Under the pieces are notes generated by a model. The model was given only the letters and a program-made list of their open reading frames with translations, was not told the DNA's origin and ran no database searches. 64,000 bases of DNA, taken from positions 25,439,491-25,503,490 of the forward strand of contig NC_088310.1 in NCBI RefSeq assembly GCF_910592395.1, given 5' to 3'. This stretch comes from Lineus longissimus. Taxonomy: Eukaryota; Nemertea; Pilidiophora; Heteronemertea; Lineidae. Positions 49,283 to 60,649 of the stretch are shown piece by piece. The stretch's first letter is position 1, and the number at the start of each line of letters is the position of its first letter. The translations under genes and the position numbers were made by a program.

Positions 49283-49307
49283 GATCGGCCATCTCAAAAT
49301 GGCGATC
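49283..49307. repeat. Stem-loop with one bulged base
   Basis: GATCGGCCAT (49283-49292) pairs with ATGGCGATC (49299-49307) leaving one unpaired G, around CTCAAA. Each arm carries a GCCAT word in opposite orientation. Confidence 0.7.
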
Positions 49308-49479
49308 GATGTCACATGACTGCTGCAAGTAGCGTGGTTGGAATACCAGAAGGTGACGAGCGGAAGTAGGAATGCTATGTAAGGGACAGGAGAAATCTCT
49401 GACAGCTTGATTTGTATTATTTTGTATAATACTGCAAATTGTTTTTATTGGTGAACACAAACATTAAACCTCTACTGCA

Positions 49480-50440
49480 TACTTGATATAAGAGTATGAA
49501 ACCAAGCTTTGATTTGTGACAACACATAGCGCGGTAGTTAGATACACCTAACAGTAGAAGTATCGGTAACCATGTATATTTCAAGGGTTAATCTTGCACA
49601 AGATCCATCTAGTTAGGGTATGCATTCTGAAGGGCCCATGCACACCAGTATAACATCATAATCGATAATGCACTGGCTCATTAATAAAGTGCTTCGCAAA
49701 CAAACTCAAGTACTGCTGACTGCAGCCCAGTAAATAATACATCATTCGACAAAGCCAGGCCACAATGGAAATTTAGCCATCATTAAAGAAACATGAAAAT
49801 TTCCTAAATCAATGGAAATTTGTGAACAAATATTCAAAATTTTACGAAGTTGGTTGCTGCATAGATGTGTTTAGGAATAGTACAATGACAATGAAGTTGA
49901 TTAAGCCAACAATAATTGGAATACCATACTATAGTGAAGAAAATATTCAATATGAAAATATAATTACACGCAAAATCAAATCTATATGAAGATAAAACAG
50001 TATTTCAGTCTCCCCACCCCAAAAAACGTTTGACCCAGCTCTGTTTCAGTAACAAACAAAAAATCAACATTGAACACAAAAGAAAATCTAAACAAACAAA
50101 CAAAATATTCAACAGCAAAAGCACAAGTTTCCAAAGATGAAATTTTTTAAAATGTTTTCTTCTACCAAAAGTTATTTAATGTTTTTGTTTACATAAGTGT
50201 TAAATAAAAGTTATGAAATTGAAAGATTTATTTCCCTCCCCCTGTCAAAAATACACCCCAATGATTAACAGAACTACCTGATTGAATGTATAAACAATGG
50301 ATTCATGAACCCCACTGACCCTCTCTAATACAAAAAGCTTAGATTTTGCTGGAAAGAAAGTTTCACAAAATTAAAACTTATTTCCCCGGAAAAAAAACTG
50401 GCCATCTAATCATTTGACGAATTAAGATTAAGATTAGGAA
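49480..50440. other. Noncoding A+T-rich stretch, nothing recognised
   Basis: Strongly A-rich plus strand with many AAACAAA words around 50040-50120 and no open frame. Neither a poly-A tail of a retroposed copy nor target-site duplications could be identified. Confidence 0.5.
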
Positions 50441-50469
50441 TTAAGAATCGCAACCAAGCAACAAATAGA

Positions 50470-50860
50470 GTAATAATTTACGCAACACAGCCGTAACAAT
50501 GAACACAACAGAAGCAGTATAGCGCGATGTGTAGACCACCAGCAGCGCCAGAACCCATTGAAAATGGCGCACTACGCAACGCGCAGAACTAAAGCCAGAA
50601 TGAAAAGTTTCCTGCAACGTCTAACCAAATTACGACTAATCCGAGAATTTGCTATTACCTTTCCTTGGCCATGCTAGAGAGTTATCCATTTCTGGTGCCT
50701 GAGCTTTAGTGTCTTTGGGCGTGTGGACATAACCCGCCATCACCTGACCTCGGCAAGATTAACTTTTATAGCGGTATTTGCATGCAGGGTTTGATAGGCT
50801 CGTCCGACCTATTGTTAGACAAAAGGCCAATCCAGTCAACTTTCTGCTCAAATATTGAAG
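50470..50860. promoter_or_regulatory. Possible cis-regulatory island
   Basis: CpG-enriched, with TTACGACTAATCCGAG near 50629, TTTTATAGCGGT directly before an exact octamer ATTTGCAT (50776-50783), and CACCTGACCT near 50740. No open frame spans it. Regulatory role is inferred. Confidence 0.28.
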
Positions 50861-50905
50861 TCTGATTGACAAATATTTGGTGACAGTTGTCGTGGTACAT
50901 CCCAC

Positions 50906-50953
50906 TGGGGATTGGATGACTGCTTGTCTAGTGCATTATGGGGATTGGACGAC
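50906..50953 (+). repeat. 15-bp direct repeat, period 33
   Basis: TGGGGATTGGATGAC (50906-50920) recurs as TGGGGATTGGACGAC (50939-50953) with one change. It may be a short duplication or a repeated binding site. Confidence 0.8.
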
Positions 50954-51059
50954 CCAAACCGGGTTCTCCTCGTTATGTAAACACTGGAGGACAATTAGTC
51001 TAATTACTTGTACAAAATATTTGCGTAGTAATGGAGAATTTACATGCGTGATTACTTAG

Positions 51060-52180
51060 ATGATGAGCAGAGGCAGCTTGTTGAGTTATATCATATTTGC
51101 CAAGTTACACACTGCAACTTCAAACTGACTGGAGGAGGGTTCAATTATACAACCTCCTTTCTAATATTTCATTTGCAATAAGAGTACACTAAATGTAGTT
51201 AGAGAACATTTAATTATGGAAATATTTCTGAGCTTTTGAGACAAAACCTTCCTTAAGAGAAGGTAACATGTTTTAAACAGGATAGGTTTTATATTTTATT
51301 GAATGGTTACACGATTTAAAAGTTATTCATGTATATTCAGAATTTGATGAAAAAATTTAAAATTCAAAACACCCACATTTGCCTCAAGCCTGAATGAAGA
51401 CACGTCTGGTGAAAAAACAATTTTTCCGCGACATCAGGTATTCAAAACAGAACTCTAATAAAGTTATATTTACATAGTTTTTTTCACATGGTAAAAGTTC
51501 TGATCAAAAGTTGAACATTTGAAGATGATTTTGCCCACAAATTATGACGCTCATACCAATCCCATTTTCAATATCAAAGTATTCAAGAGTTTGATGTCAA
51601 AGATGTGGGAATTCAGTCACAAACAGTTTCTGTCTCAAACAAACATTTCTGTATCTGTTGATTAGACAACATCAATTCATTGTCTAAAATCTCTTTGCAA
51701 TTTCATTCGAGATTGGGACAAAATGGTTGTTAGTCTGAGCATACCGTCTTGAAAAAGACTTCAAAAGACCAAAAACAGAAATGATACCCAAAAGAAGAGA
51801 CGTAAAGATGATCGGTCAGTATCTTGTTTTGTATCCTCGGCAGGTAGCTAAAATAGTGACAAAGGGGGAGGGACCCAAATCCGTGTCCCCCTGAAGCATC
51901 CCCAGTCAGGAGCCAAGGATCAGGAGGTTAGAGCAGGACTCCTCAGGGGACGTGCATCTTTTCAAAATGACATAACACTTGACTAGATTAAAGGTAAGTG
52001 GTCTGCCCGGAAGAATACTTGAGTTATTTTCCATTGTCTGTGACCAGCCAGACCAGAATGTCCACACCTGGCCAAACTGGTCGCCCTTTTATCTCTGACT
52101 ATCTAACTCTTCTCAAGTGGCCATTGTACCAAATGCTCTGGTCAGTTCAAGTTCTTTGGCAGTGGTGTTTTGGAAAAGGA
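51060..52180. other. Noncoding stretch, nothing recognised
   Basis: A+T-rich sequence with only chance frames and isolated words such as TGTGGGAA (51604-51611). Confidence 0.5.
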
Positions 52181-52189
52181 TAAAGGACT

Positions 52190-52480
52190 TAGAGTGATCC
52201 TATCGCAGCATTTCAGACCAAACACACCAAATGCACCAATGGTGTCGAATCATCTGCCTGTAGCATTTTCAGAAACGAGAAAATCGCCCATTTGGCGGTT
52301 GGTCACATTCGGATGGAATCATCCCCAATCACACTTATGGTCAGATTCTCTGACCTCGCCGCCGCATGCACGCATTCCCAGAGGTCTCGTGAACATCTTA
52401 AATTACGGCAAGACAATTCGTCTCGCTTGACTAAACAAGGACCTCAATTATCTCCGCTCTACTGGTGCAAAATCTCCTGA
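52190..52480. promoter_or_regulatory. Possible cis-regulatory island
   Basis: A CpG-enriched patch with frames of 86 and 62 codons in two plus frames, which indicates few stops through composition. Blocks such as CGCCCATTTGGCGG and CCGCCGCATGCACGC stand out. It lies just upstream of the longest open frame in the window, so a promoter role is conceivable but unsupported. Confidence 0.2.
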
Positions 52481-52810
52481 TCGGGTGGAAGAACATCGGG
52501 TTATCAAACATTTGGCGAGGAACGATTCACACCTCTCGACAGAGGGATCGCGTTTTAGGTTACACTTAACGTGTAAGATCATTGAACATGAGGTGACAGC
52601 CGCTATTAAGTGTTATCCCGCAAATGGAAATCTTTAAAGTTTGCATGTTTCTACAAACTAGAACATTGATCGAACAAATTTCTTCGTGTTGCCAAACACT
52701 TCTTGGTGTAATTTCTCACAACGTTGCACCAAGCGTTTGAGACTGAACAGGAGATTGTAAATGATACAGTGCACAATCAGAGAAAACAAGGAACTTTTCT
52801 TCAAAATATT

Positions 52811-53359
52811 ATGGTCAAGCACAAGTACACCCAGCACAAATCCACTGATCTGAACATCAGAAAATTTCGTCAGAAAATGAAGTATTCGAAATCTTCCAAA
52901 GCAGGACATATTGGATTGCTCATTTTCAACTTTATACAAGTGTGTCTGCATAGAGTACAACATGGCCATCGCTATTCATACGCTGTCAATATCATAACTA
53001 TGGCATGGTACGGCACCATTGATCTCGTCCGTCCACAGACGCAGCATCATGTTTATACATGCATACATCTGCATACGCGGGACAACATAAGCACATTGGT
53101 GTCTAATTTACACAGGCCATCCGCAGGGAATTCACTCAGAGATGCAAAACATGCAGATAGGCTACTAGAAAACTGGCGGATAAACAAAATGCTTTTCACC
53201 AGTTGCAGACACAAAATGGTCAGATATTTTCATATGGAGTTGTGTATTAGGATCAAACCGTCAACAAGCTGGATTGAAAATGAACAACTCTACAATAAAA
53301 ACCCTCACTTTTCTAAAGGACTTGGGCCAAAGCAAAAACATCTCGAGTTGGGAGACTGA
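52811..53359 (+). CDS. Longest open frame of the window, 182 codons, unknown product
   Basis: The frame is open from 52712 to the TGA at 53357-53359, and its first ATG is at 52811. The product is basic and rich in His, Lys, Gln and Asn. It has one short hydrophobic run (GHIGLLIFNFIQVCL, near residue 35), too short and polar-flanked for a clear membrane segment. I see no zinc finger, homeodomain, transposase or other motif, and no signal peptide. Third codon positions look slightly more G+C-rich than the neighbourhood. A 103-codon minus frame (52658-52969) overlaps its 5' part. By a rough composition model, an open run of about 215 codons is expected far less than once in this window. It may be a single-exon gene, a long exon, or part of a noncoding transcript. 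I favour uncertain. Confidence 0.22.
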   Translation: MVKHKYTQHKSTDLNIRKFRQKMKYSKSSKAGHIGLLIFNFIQVCLHRVQHGHRYSYAVNIITMAWYGTIDLVRPQTQHHVYTCIHLHTRDNISTLVSNLHRPSAGNSLRDAKHADRLLENWRINKMLFTSCRHKMVRYFHMELCIRIKPSTSWIENEQLYNKNPHFSKGLGPKQKHLELGD

Positions 53360-53879
53360 ACCAATCTGGGTCAACACATGGCAGCAGGTCTTTGAAGCTG
53401 AGGTGTCAAAAAGGGGAGGGGCTGTTACTTTTTGATGGGTGCATTTCAAGCAAGTGCACCGTCAGGACAGCGCTTAGTTTCATACAAGGGCATGAGTGCT
53501 TGGCTTCGTACCTCCTATCTCCGGCCAAACTGATATTCAATTTAACTATTCAATTATATACAAGCGGTTTAATAATGATTAGCATAAGCTACTGCTCATG
53601 CATTCAATAATTTTCCCATTTTTTTCCCCATTATAACATCAAAGGCAGAAAATAAACTCGATCACCGCTAAGAAGAGGTCAGACGGAGGTCAGAAAAAAG
53701 TTCCGACAAAAAACGTGTAAGATTATGTTGATCTTGCAACAAAAGCAAATTATCCATTGTTGTCGATTGCGCAAGAGTTGACCAGGGCTGTATTGTGTAA
53801 CATGATACAATGTGTTCAAATAGTAATTCATATCTTGACTGACTCACAACAATCATGTTGTGTGTAGTAATTTGTGAAA

Positions 53880-54480
53880 AAAACGGCTCTCGCACTAACA
53901 GCCGCGGCGCAACATGGGAGCTATGTTTGGCCTGGCTGGAGTCCAGAGTAATTAAGTCTTAATTAAATCTCTGTTTCCACATGACTGCAATGGTGTTTAA
54001 TTGATACAATAATCCAGTAAAACACACCGTCATAACATTATCAAACGAAGTTAGAGTACCGCAAAGGATATCCTAACTCCTCCCATATTGGTGTGTTATT
54101 TATTTATAAAGCAGACCAACGTGGGCTTTTGTTACAGAATTAGCCACAATAGTTGTCAATCTGTTCATTCTTACAGGTTTATGCTTGTTTATTGATATTT
54201 AGCAACAACAAAGGCGGTAGATCTGGGCCACACTCGCTGATCAATGGCTCACAGAATCGCGATCAGTTTAGCGGAAAATCCTACGCATATTCATTTTCTG
54301 TCATGCAAGCGGTGTGTTAATTTGCAATCTACTCCAGCTTTCTTCTTGCGCACTGCTCGGAAACTTGAAACAATACCCCAAGATCCCAACGGCAATTTCC
54401 TCGAAGTGTGAACTGTTCTGTCAAGCGATTACATGCCGCACGGCATGACATTTTACTGCACGGTTATTGCAAAATAATGG
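53880..54480. promoter_or_regulatory. Possible cis-regulatory island
   Basis: One of the best motif-supported islands. It has the palindromic pair TAATTAAG-T-CTTAATTA (53949-53965), TTATTTATTTATAAAG (54097-54112, Hox/Cdx type), TGTTTAT (54186-54192, forkhead type) overlapping TATTGAT (54190-54196, Onecut type), and several CpG-rich blocks. No open frame was found. Function is inferred. Confidence 0.32.
53949..53965. repeat. Perfect inverted repeat of homeodomain-type cores
   Basis: TAATTAAG (53949-53956) and CTTAATTA (53958-53965) are exact reverse complements around one T. Each arm has a TAATTA core, so paired homeodomain binding at a fixed spacing is plausible. Confidence 0.9.
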
Positions 54481-55097
54481 TTTTACAATGGTAAAGTTTT
54501 GCCACTATCCCTCTGAGGGTAGCAAAACTCGTGTGTGACTGACGGATAACATTGTGCGATTTGCACCTCAGGGCCATCCAAGTGATGGATGGCGCCTCGC
54601 CTTTCGCCTCCAAGCGTGTGATTCCACAGCTCCACCATTATTCCGTATCCTCCATCGTGTGAGGTGGGGGACCTCATATGCTTATCTTGCCCTCGCCAAC
54701 CAGTTCAATATATGGATTGCTCATTTCACTTTTAAATATTTATTCCCATTCTGGTCGCCATGCAATCATTTCTTGAAAATAGCCTGAGTATAGCTGGATT
54801 GGGGCAATTGCAATGAAAGGATTGGAAAGAGGCTCATTCCATGCAGCAGAATAACATACAATTGCAAATTCCAAAACTGCTTTTTACAATTACCGAAGTT
54901 ATATATTGAGATTGGCATTCTAGTCTCGAAAAAGACACACATTTCCTTTATTAAAAGGTTCAAATGGATTCGGAAAAGTCACCCATATATCAATGACTAG
55001 GTCATCATTTCTTTGGACTTACACCAGACCGTTTTAAACATTCTTAAGAAGAATGTGTAGAAGGGTTTTTCCTCACTGAGAATACAAGCCATGGCTA

Positions 55098-55190
55098 GAA
55101 AATGAAAGATTGGCCAAGGAGGAAAAGCCAACAAAAAGTCAAAGATTGGCCAAAGAGAAACCGACAGGAAAATGAAAGATTTGTGCAAAC
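55098..55190. repeat. Degenerate minisatellite, about 35-bp unit
   Basis: AAAGATTGGCCAA starts at 55105 and 55141, and a diverged AAAGATTTGTGCAAA starts at 55175, giving periods of 36 and 34. GAAAATGAAAGAT precedes copies one and three. Confidence 0.8.
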
Positions 55191-55799
55191 GAGAACAAAC
55201 GAGTGTGTGTTTGATCATTAGCTGCTTCCACCAAGCATTAAGACCAAGGAAGATTGAGTACCCTTCAGCCTCAACTGGCCCTTCCTCACCATTAACAACC
55301 ATTCATCCCTAGTCAGGATGTCCCTAAGGTTTACAAGAAATATAACGGGGAAATCGCAGTATTCTCAGGATGTTGGGAGATGACGGACTACATACAACTT
55401 GACGTGATGGAAGCGTTCTGTTGAGTGGTTAGGAGTCTTCACATCAATAATTTGGATGTGATGAAGAATTTTGGACAAGCTGTAAACATGAAGAATGAGC
55501 TCAAGTAAAATGATTCAAAACAAGCTCTGTTACGCTTTGGAATAGAGAATTTCTGAAAAGACAGAATCATTCACTAAGGCTCTTCCATTGGCAGCTACGG
55601 CACAAAAGAGGGGATACTGATATAGTTCAGGTCATTCCAGAGGAAATCATTTTGTAGGATAGGATCACCAAATACTTCCAATGATGTATTTTACACTGTC
55701 AAGGTTTGACCTTGAGAAAAGAAGCCAAGGACTAAAATATTCTTATTAAGTTGCCAGACTTGGCATTTTCCCAAAAAGTGTTTTCTGCACCGAAAAGAA

Positions 55800-56350
55800 T
55801 CACGTCAAATAAGTTACGAAATGATCGAAAACGCATGTGAGCGGATCTCTCTGGGCCGCCTCCTCATTCCCAAGATGTGTCACCACATGGTGAGAGCAGG
55901 AAATCTTCATCTGGAAGCAATCTCCAGTGGTCAGGGAGAGGTTCGTGGAGAAGCTGATGGGTCCAACACGGAAATACTTGCTATTTCCTGCACTGATTGA
56001 GTCAAGATGTTCAACGGTGGTCAATGTGGTGGTACACTGATGGACCCCGTCGAAAAAAAGCTGCTACTGACATGAGTAAACGCGTCGAGTGTCATAAGCG
56101 AGTAACTAGAATATGATTGTACGTCGTCCTCGTGTTTAAGGGGCACTTGACGGGCAGATGGTTCTGGATGCAGTCGCCATTGCCATCGCCCGAGAAGGCC
56201 GATGCATCCGGTCGAACAGATGGTAGAGGAAACCACAGGAATGGACGATAATTGAGGTCGGCCATCTTGGAAGGTACAGTCTGCTGGCAGGTCAAGAAAA
56301 ACGCATGAGGGTCATGAATATTTTTGACAACATGATAAAGCCAACTCAAC
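55800..56350. promoter_or_regulatory. CpG-enriched patch, role unknown
   Basis: Three minus-strand frames of 71-85 codons overlap here in different registers, a sign of low stop density rather than a gene. G+C-rich blocks (TCGCCATTGCCATCGCCCGAG near 56172) alternate with A+T-rich sequence. No known product or strong motif cluster. Confidence 0.15.
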
Positions 56351-57839
56351 TTCTTCTCAAGACAAATATGACAGCTTTCACAATGGATGAAACTCCTTTA
56401 TTTTTCTTTGATTAGGACCAATTGCTAATGGTAGGAGGCGGAACATGTTTTTTATTGGACATCTTGGTCAGTCTTAGGGCAATGATTCCATCTCCATGAG
56501 TTTTGGGAACAAAAGAGGTGGTACTGGTCCCAGGGCCATTATGGCAATAGCAATGATCCATCGAAGGAGTCTGGCCACTTTTGCCTCTTTGTTCCATTGA
56601 GATTGTTACCATCTAGCTTATAAACCGACCCTCATAAGCAGTGGGAGGACGGAGGGCTGATCCGATTCTGTCAGTGTCAAATTCCTGGCCTTGGGACACA
56701 AGCAAGGCAGACGATTACTGTCAAACCCTCCTTTGACAGCTTGAATTGGCAAATAACACTGAGATTTCTTCTCAATTTCGGTCGTCTCATTTTTTCATAT
56801 TTGCATTTCGGGCTTTTGATAGAGGACCACCCATTTTATTCTCACCAATTTCCTCACTTGTATTTTCTACTTTTGATCTTTTCCACTTTTCACAGTCCAA
56901 GGTAAGTTCTTCATGTGATCTGGACTGGTTGTCTCACCAATCACTACAAGTGTGGAGCTGAAATTCAGGCTGTAACCGAGGCACCAAGCCGAGTTTTTGG
57001 GTGAAACTACACCGCCAATTGAGCTGGTTTTTAGTTAGATGTACTGACAGTGAATGTGAGTCAGACTGCTTGGATAGTTTGTACCAAACCCAAGCAAGTA
57101 TATGGTTGTAACACCAACATGACTGTCATTGCAACGAAGGTGTTTTAGAACTGAAATAACACTTTGCACAAATGACAAATCAAACAGGAAATGGGCAGAG
57201 AACATAACTGTCAATCAAAGTCCCGATACTGCCTTGCCATTGGTTTGATTTCTTGTTATCATGTGCAATCAGGGAGTTGCAATATTTGTTCAAAGCATAG
57301 TCGGATTGTCGAGGAGGTTTTTGAAGCGCTGAGCCAACAAAATAGTCAGGTAGCAAAGATGGAAGGTATTTGCAATGCATCTGCTTGACATAGTTGTTTC
57401 TTCTGCAGGATGATATGCTGATAATGAAATGTAAGTTTATGCATTGCGCATTAGGAGATATTTTGAACACCATTGGTAACCGCAGCTGGGAAACAGCTAG
57501 GAATCCAGAATACATTACAGTAACTGGCTGAAATGATTGTGACCCAGACCAGATTTTTAAATCACAGCTGCATTAGAACTGTCCTCAGCTATTGTACAAC
57601 CACTGCCTGCAACTACAAGGGACATCCATAAATCAGCAAGTTTAAGACCATCTGAAGGAACTGATAAAAACATTCTCTTTTTCTTGGAAAGGTTTTAGAC
57701 GGGCTTGCATTTTTCATCAAAAGTATCTATTACCAATCAAAAAGAAACAAAATAATCTTTGTGTTTTGAACGTCTCGACGTTGTTGAGAAGAGAAAGTGA
57801 TCATTGCCATCACATCTTGCTTATTATTGATCTGACAGA

Positions 57840-58180
57840 CATCGGAAAAGGTCACTTAACTCCGGGTTTCTTCCAGACTCCCTAATCAACATAATGCGCC
57901 TGAACGATCGTTCTTTATAAGTGTGCGCCTAACAACGAAGATGAATAGCATAAAGAGAAATATAATATCATTGAAACCAGTCATTCCTTTAATAACGTGA
58001 CATAAATTATGGCGGTCTTGTTCGATAAATGCAGAAATACAGCTTGACCAATCGTACTCAGTGTTGGTCATTAGTCACCACAATGCTTGTCCATCATATC
58101 GAAAACACAATATCGGACAGAGACGGATATCGTGTTCGGGCGGAAGAAGAGAATCATGAATTATGAAATATGGCATGAGG
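57840..58180. promoter_or_regulatory. Possible cis-regulatory island with two palindromes
   Basis: Contains the perfect 12-bp palindrome GAACGATCGTTC (57902-57913) and CATAA-A-TTATG (58001-58011) followed by GCGG, next to AATAACGTGAC. CpG-enriched. The 61-codon minus frame is chance-length. Regulatory role is inferred. Confidence 0.27.
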
Positions 58181-58599
58181 CCACTGTGGATAGTGTCCAC
58201 GGAGTAATCACTGAGATCACCTGCCTTTCAGTGAGAAAAAAACCTCAAGGAATAGCAAGAAAGATTTATGAATTGTAGGCATATGTTTTTAGAAACTGTT
58301 TTAGCCAATGAATGGAGGTTGCTTTTTTATACATCTTGTTTGGAATGAGGTTTGACTTTCCAGAATCTTGAACTTCTTGCACTTTTAATGTGAAAGTGGA
58401 AAATTTGTATTCACTTTTTTAATCAAATTAAACAAGCCAAATTCAGCTCCAATTCGAATATGGGAATGACAAAAGAATTTCTGCATTACTATATCAACTT
58501 GGGAGTTGGCAGAATTGCATTTTTCCGTGTTACAACGCTGTGCTGTGACAGTCGTATGATGAGTGGCGATGCCCGCTGACAAGTGCAATGGGTGGAAAG

Positions 58600-60070
58600 T
58601 TTACACGGTGACATCTTGTCCTATTAAAGGAATCACAGTGGCAAATGTATTAAACTTGACGGTGGCTAAGGTGACAGGTTTTCCACTCAGGTTGAGCATC
58701 CTATTGTTACAGTAGCGTAAAGTGAGACACCAATTGCGAAACAATCACAGAGATAACATCGTGTTTGTTCTCTTACACCTTCGCACAAAGAGATCGGGCC
58801 ACGGCGAGTCACTTGGCTGGTCATAGCCTGCGCTTGGGGGGACGGACTAGGAAAACAACATACACGAAGGGGCATGGATGTCAAACAGATAACACTCTTA
58901 CGGTAGGATTAACTGGAGGATGAGAATAAGCAATGGGAATAACTAAACAGAGAGCAATATGATCCCCGAAGCCGCCAACGCGGAATTTATGCCGTAATAA
59001 TGAGCCAGCCATATGGGAGGAGATGTCAAGTGGTACGGACACAAAAGTTGCGATTAAGATTTTTCGAATGTTGCCAGGTTTCAAGAGAGGTGAGTTTGAA
59101 AAGCAAACATGAGCCAGAGGGGATGAAATCTGTTGCTGTTATTGGGTTGAGAAGGAAATGGATTGGAGGACGATTCTGAATGGTACACACACTAAGAATG
59201 AGGATGGTTCCTGGCCCAGACAGAGGATGTGCCGACTCCATCAAGAGACCACTTCCAATTCCCAGCAGACTTAATTACCATTACATTCTGGCCAGACCGG
59301 TACAGATACTATCCATTTTGTTTACATCATCAATAACCCTGTATGAGCAGACGGCCAAATCTGATCACAGGACAACATACTGACCGTAACTCACATCTAC
59401 ACATTTATGGTCCTAATAAACAAGTACTAATAACATGCAATCAGTACCTTGAGTAATTAACAAATAGATATTAACCAACATATTGGTACTTTCTGTGAAA
59501 TGTCCCTTCAGATAATCAAATGCTTGAGAGAATGTGTAATTCGTCTGTGAGAGACATATACAGATGTAATTGAGATTGGATGATGACAATAGGACATATT
59601 ATTATCGTTTTACAACTGTCTATAAACATGAGATAGTAGAGAAACCAATGGCTTCTAGTGAATGAAAGGGTAATAGTATCGTTTCTGAAGGTTATCAGTC
59701 ATCAACAAACTGCCCCAATGCTTCAAAGAGAGGTTTTGGTAGGGGTTAGCCTGCATAGAACCCTTTGGTAGTTTTCGGGAATTGTCAGGGATTCTGCAAT
59801 TGCGTCGAGAAATCTGAATTTCTTTGAACAACAAATTGACCATTTTGAAGGTTAGATGAAAAAAGATCATGATTTTGTTTCTTGCCAAATTATAAGAACC
59901 ATGCATGCACATCTAGGGTTCACCGCCCTTGATAATTCATAGCATGATTCACATGTTTAAGGTAAACCCGCTTGTTGATGGAGAGCCTGAGACATAACTG
60001 ATGAGAAGCCATGAAAGCATAAAGTGGGATTCATCTTCATCTGTTTTCACCTTTTTCTTTGACGGCCTGA
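58600..60070. other. Noncoding stretch, little recognised
   Basis: Short chance frames (85 codons or fewer) and a moderately CpG-enriched section at about 58690-59240 without a clear motif cluster. The rest is plain A+T-rich sequence. Confidence 0.45.
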
Positions 60071-60079
60071 CTCCTGAGA

Positions 60080-60430
60080 AAAGAGGTGCAAGAGCCGACA
60101 TGACAACTACAGCCGCGAAGACAAATCAGGGTGTATACCGCGGGTAATCCACGTCTACACCGACAGCCATTTTGTCAGTAATCGTGGGAGATAAGCGAGT
60201 GCTGGCGATGATATAGGAAATGACAGCGATGGATCTTGGTTAATTTATGAGATCATGTAGTGTGAAAATGACTTACTGAGATTTATGATTTATTGCCAAT
60301 GTGGAATAGGTAGCGTTGGGAGGAAATGGATGTAATATTGGCAGGATTCTTAGACGTTGATGATTGTCCTATAAATCTGTTTTCTTTGCCAACCAAGGTG
60401 AACCGCCACTAACGGAAGACAATGGTTAGC
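60080..60430. promoter_or_regulatory. Possible cis-regulatory island
   Basis: CpG-enriched with CCGCGGGTAATCC (TAATCC at 60145-60150, OTX type), GCCATTTTGTCAG, and AGATAAG (60189-60195, GATA type). No coding frame. Regulatory role is inferred. Confidence 0.24.
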
Positions 60431-60649
60431 AGTGATGAACGTACCATAAGGCAGATGTCACCCTCGTTAGCTTACTGTGCGATAATTACAAAAAGCAATT
60501 TGATTACCAAATGTGTTGGGAGATATTGCTTTTTTATGTCTCTTTGTTCAGTTCCAGGACAGAATAGTGTGAACATGTGTGAAGGCAGGGCCTATACCAA
60601 AGCAATGCAAATCAAGGATATATTCTAAGGACATAAACCTTATGACTAG

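Noticed and set aside
50040-50120. A-rich tract resembling the tail of a retroposed element
   Set aside because: No upstream element body, polyadenylation pattern or flanking duplication could be identified.
51125-51170. TGG-rich arm plus GGTTCAA-like word suggesting a tRNA T-arm
   Set aside because: No acceptor stem, D-arm or anticodon arm can be placed. It is only a small imperfect hairpin around GGAGG and CCTCC.
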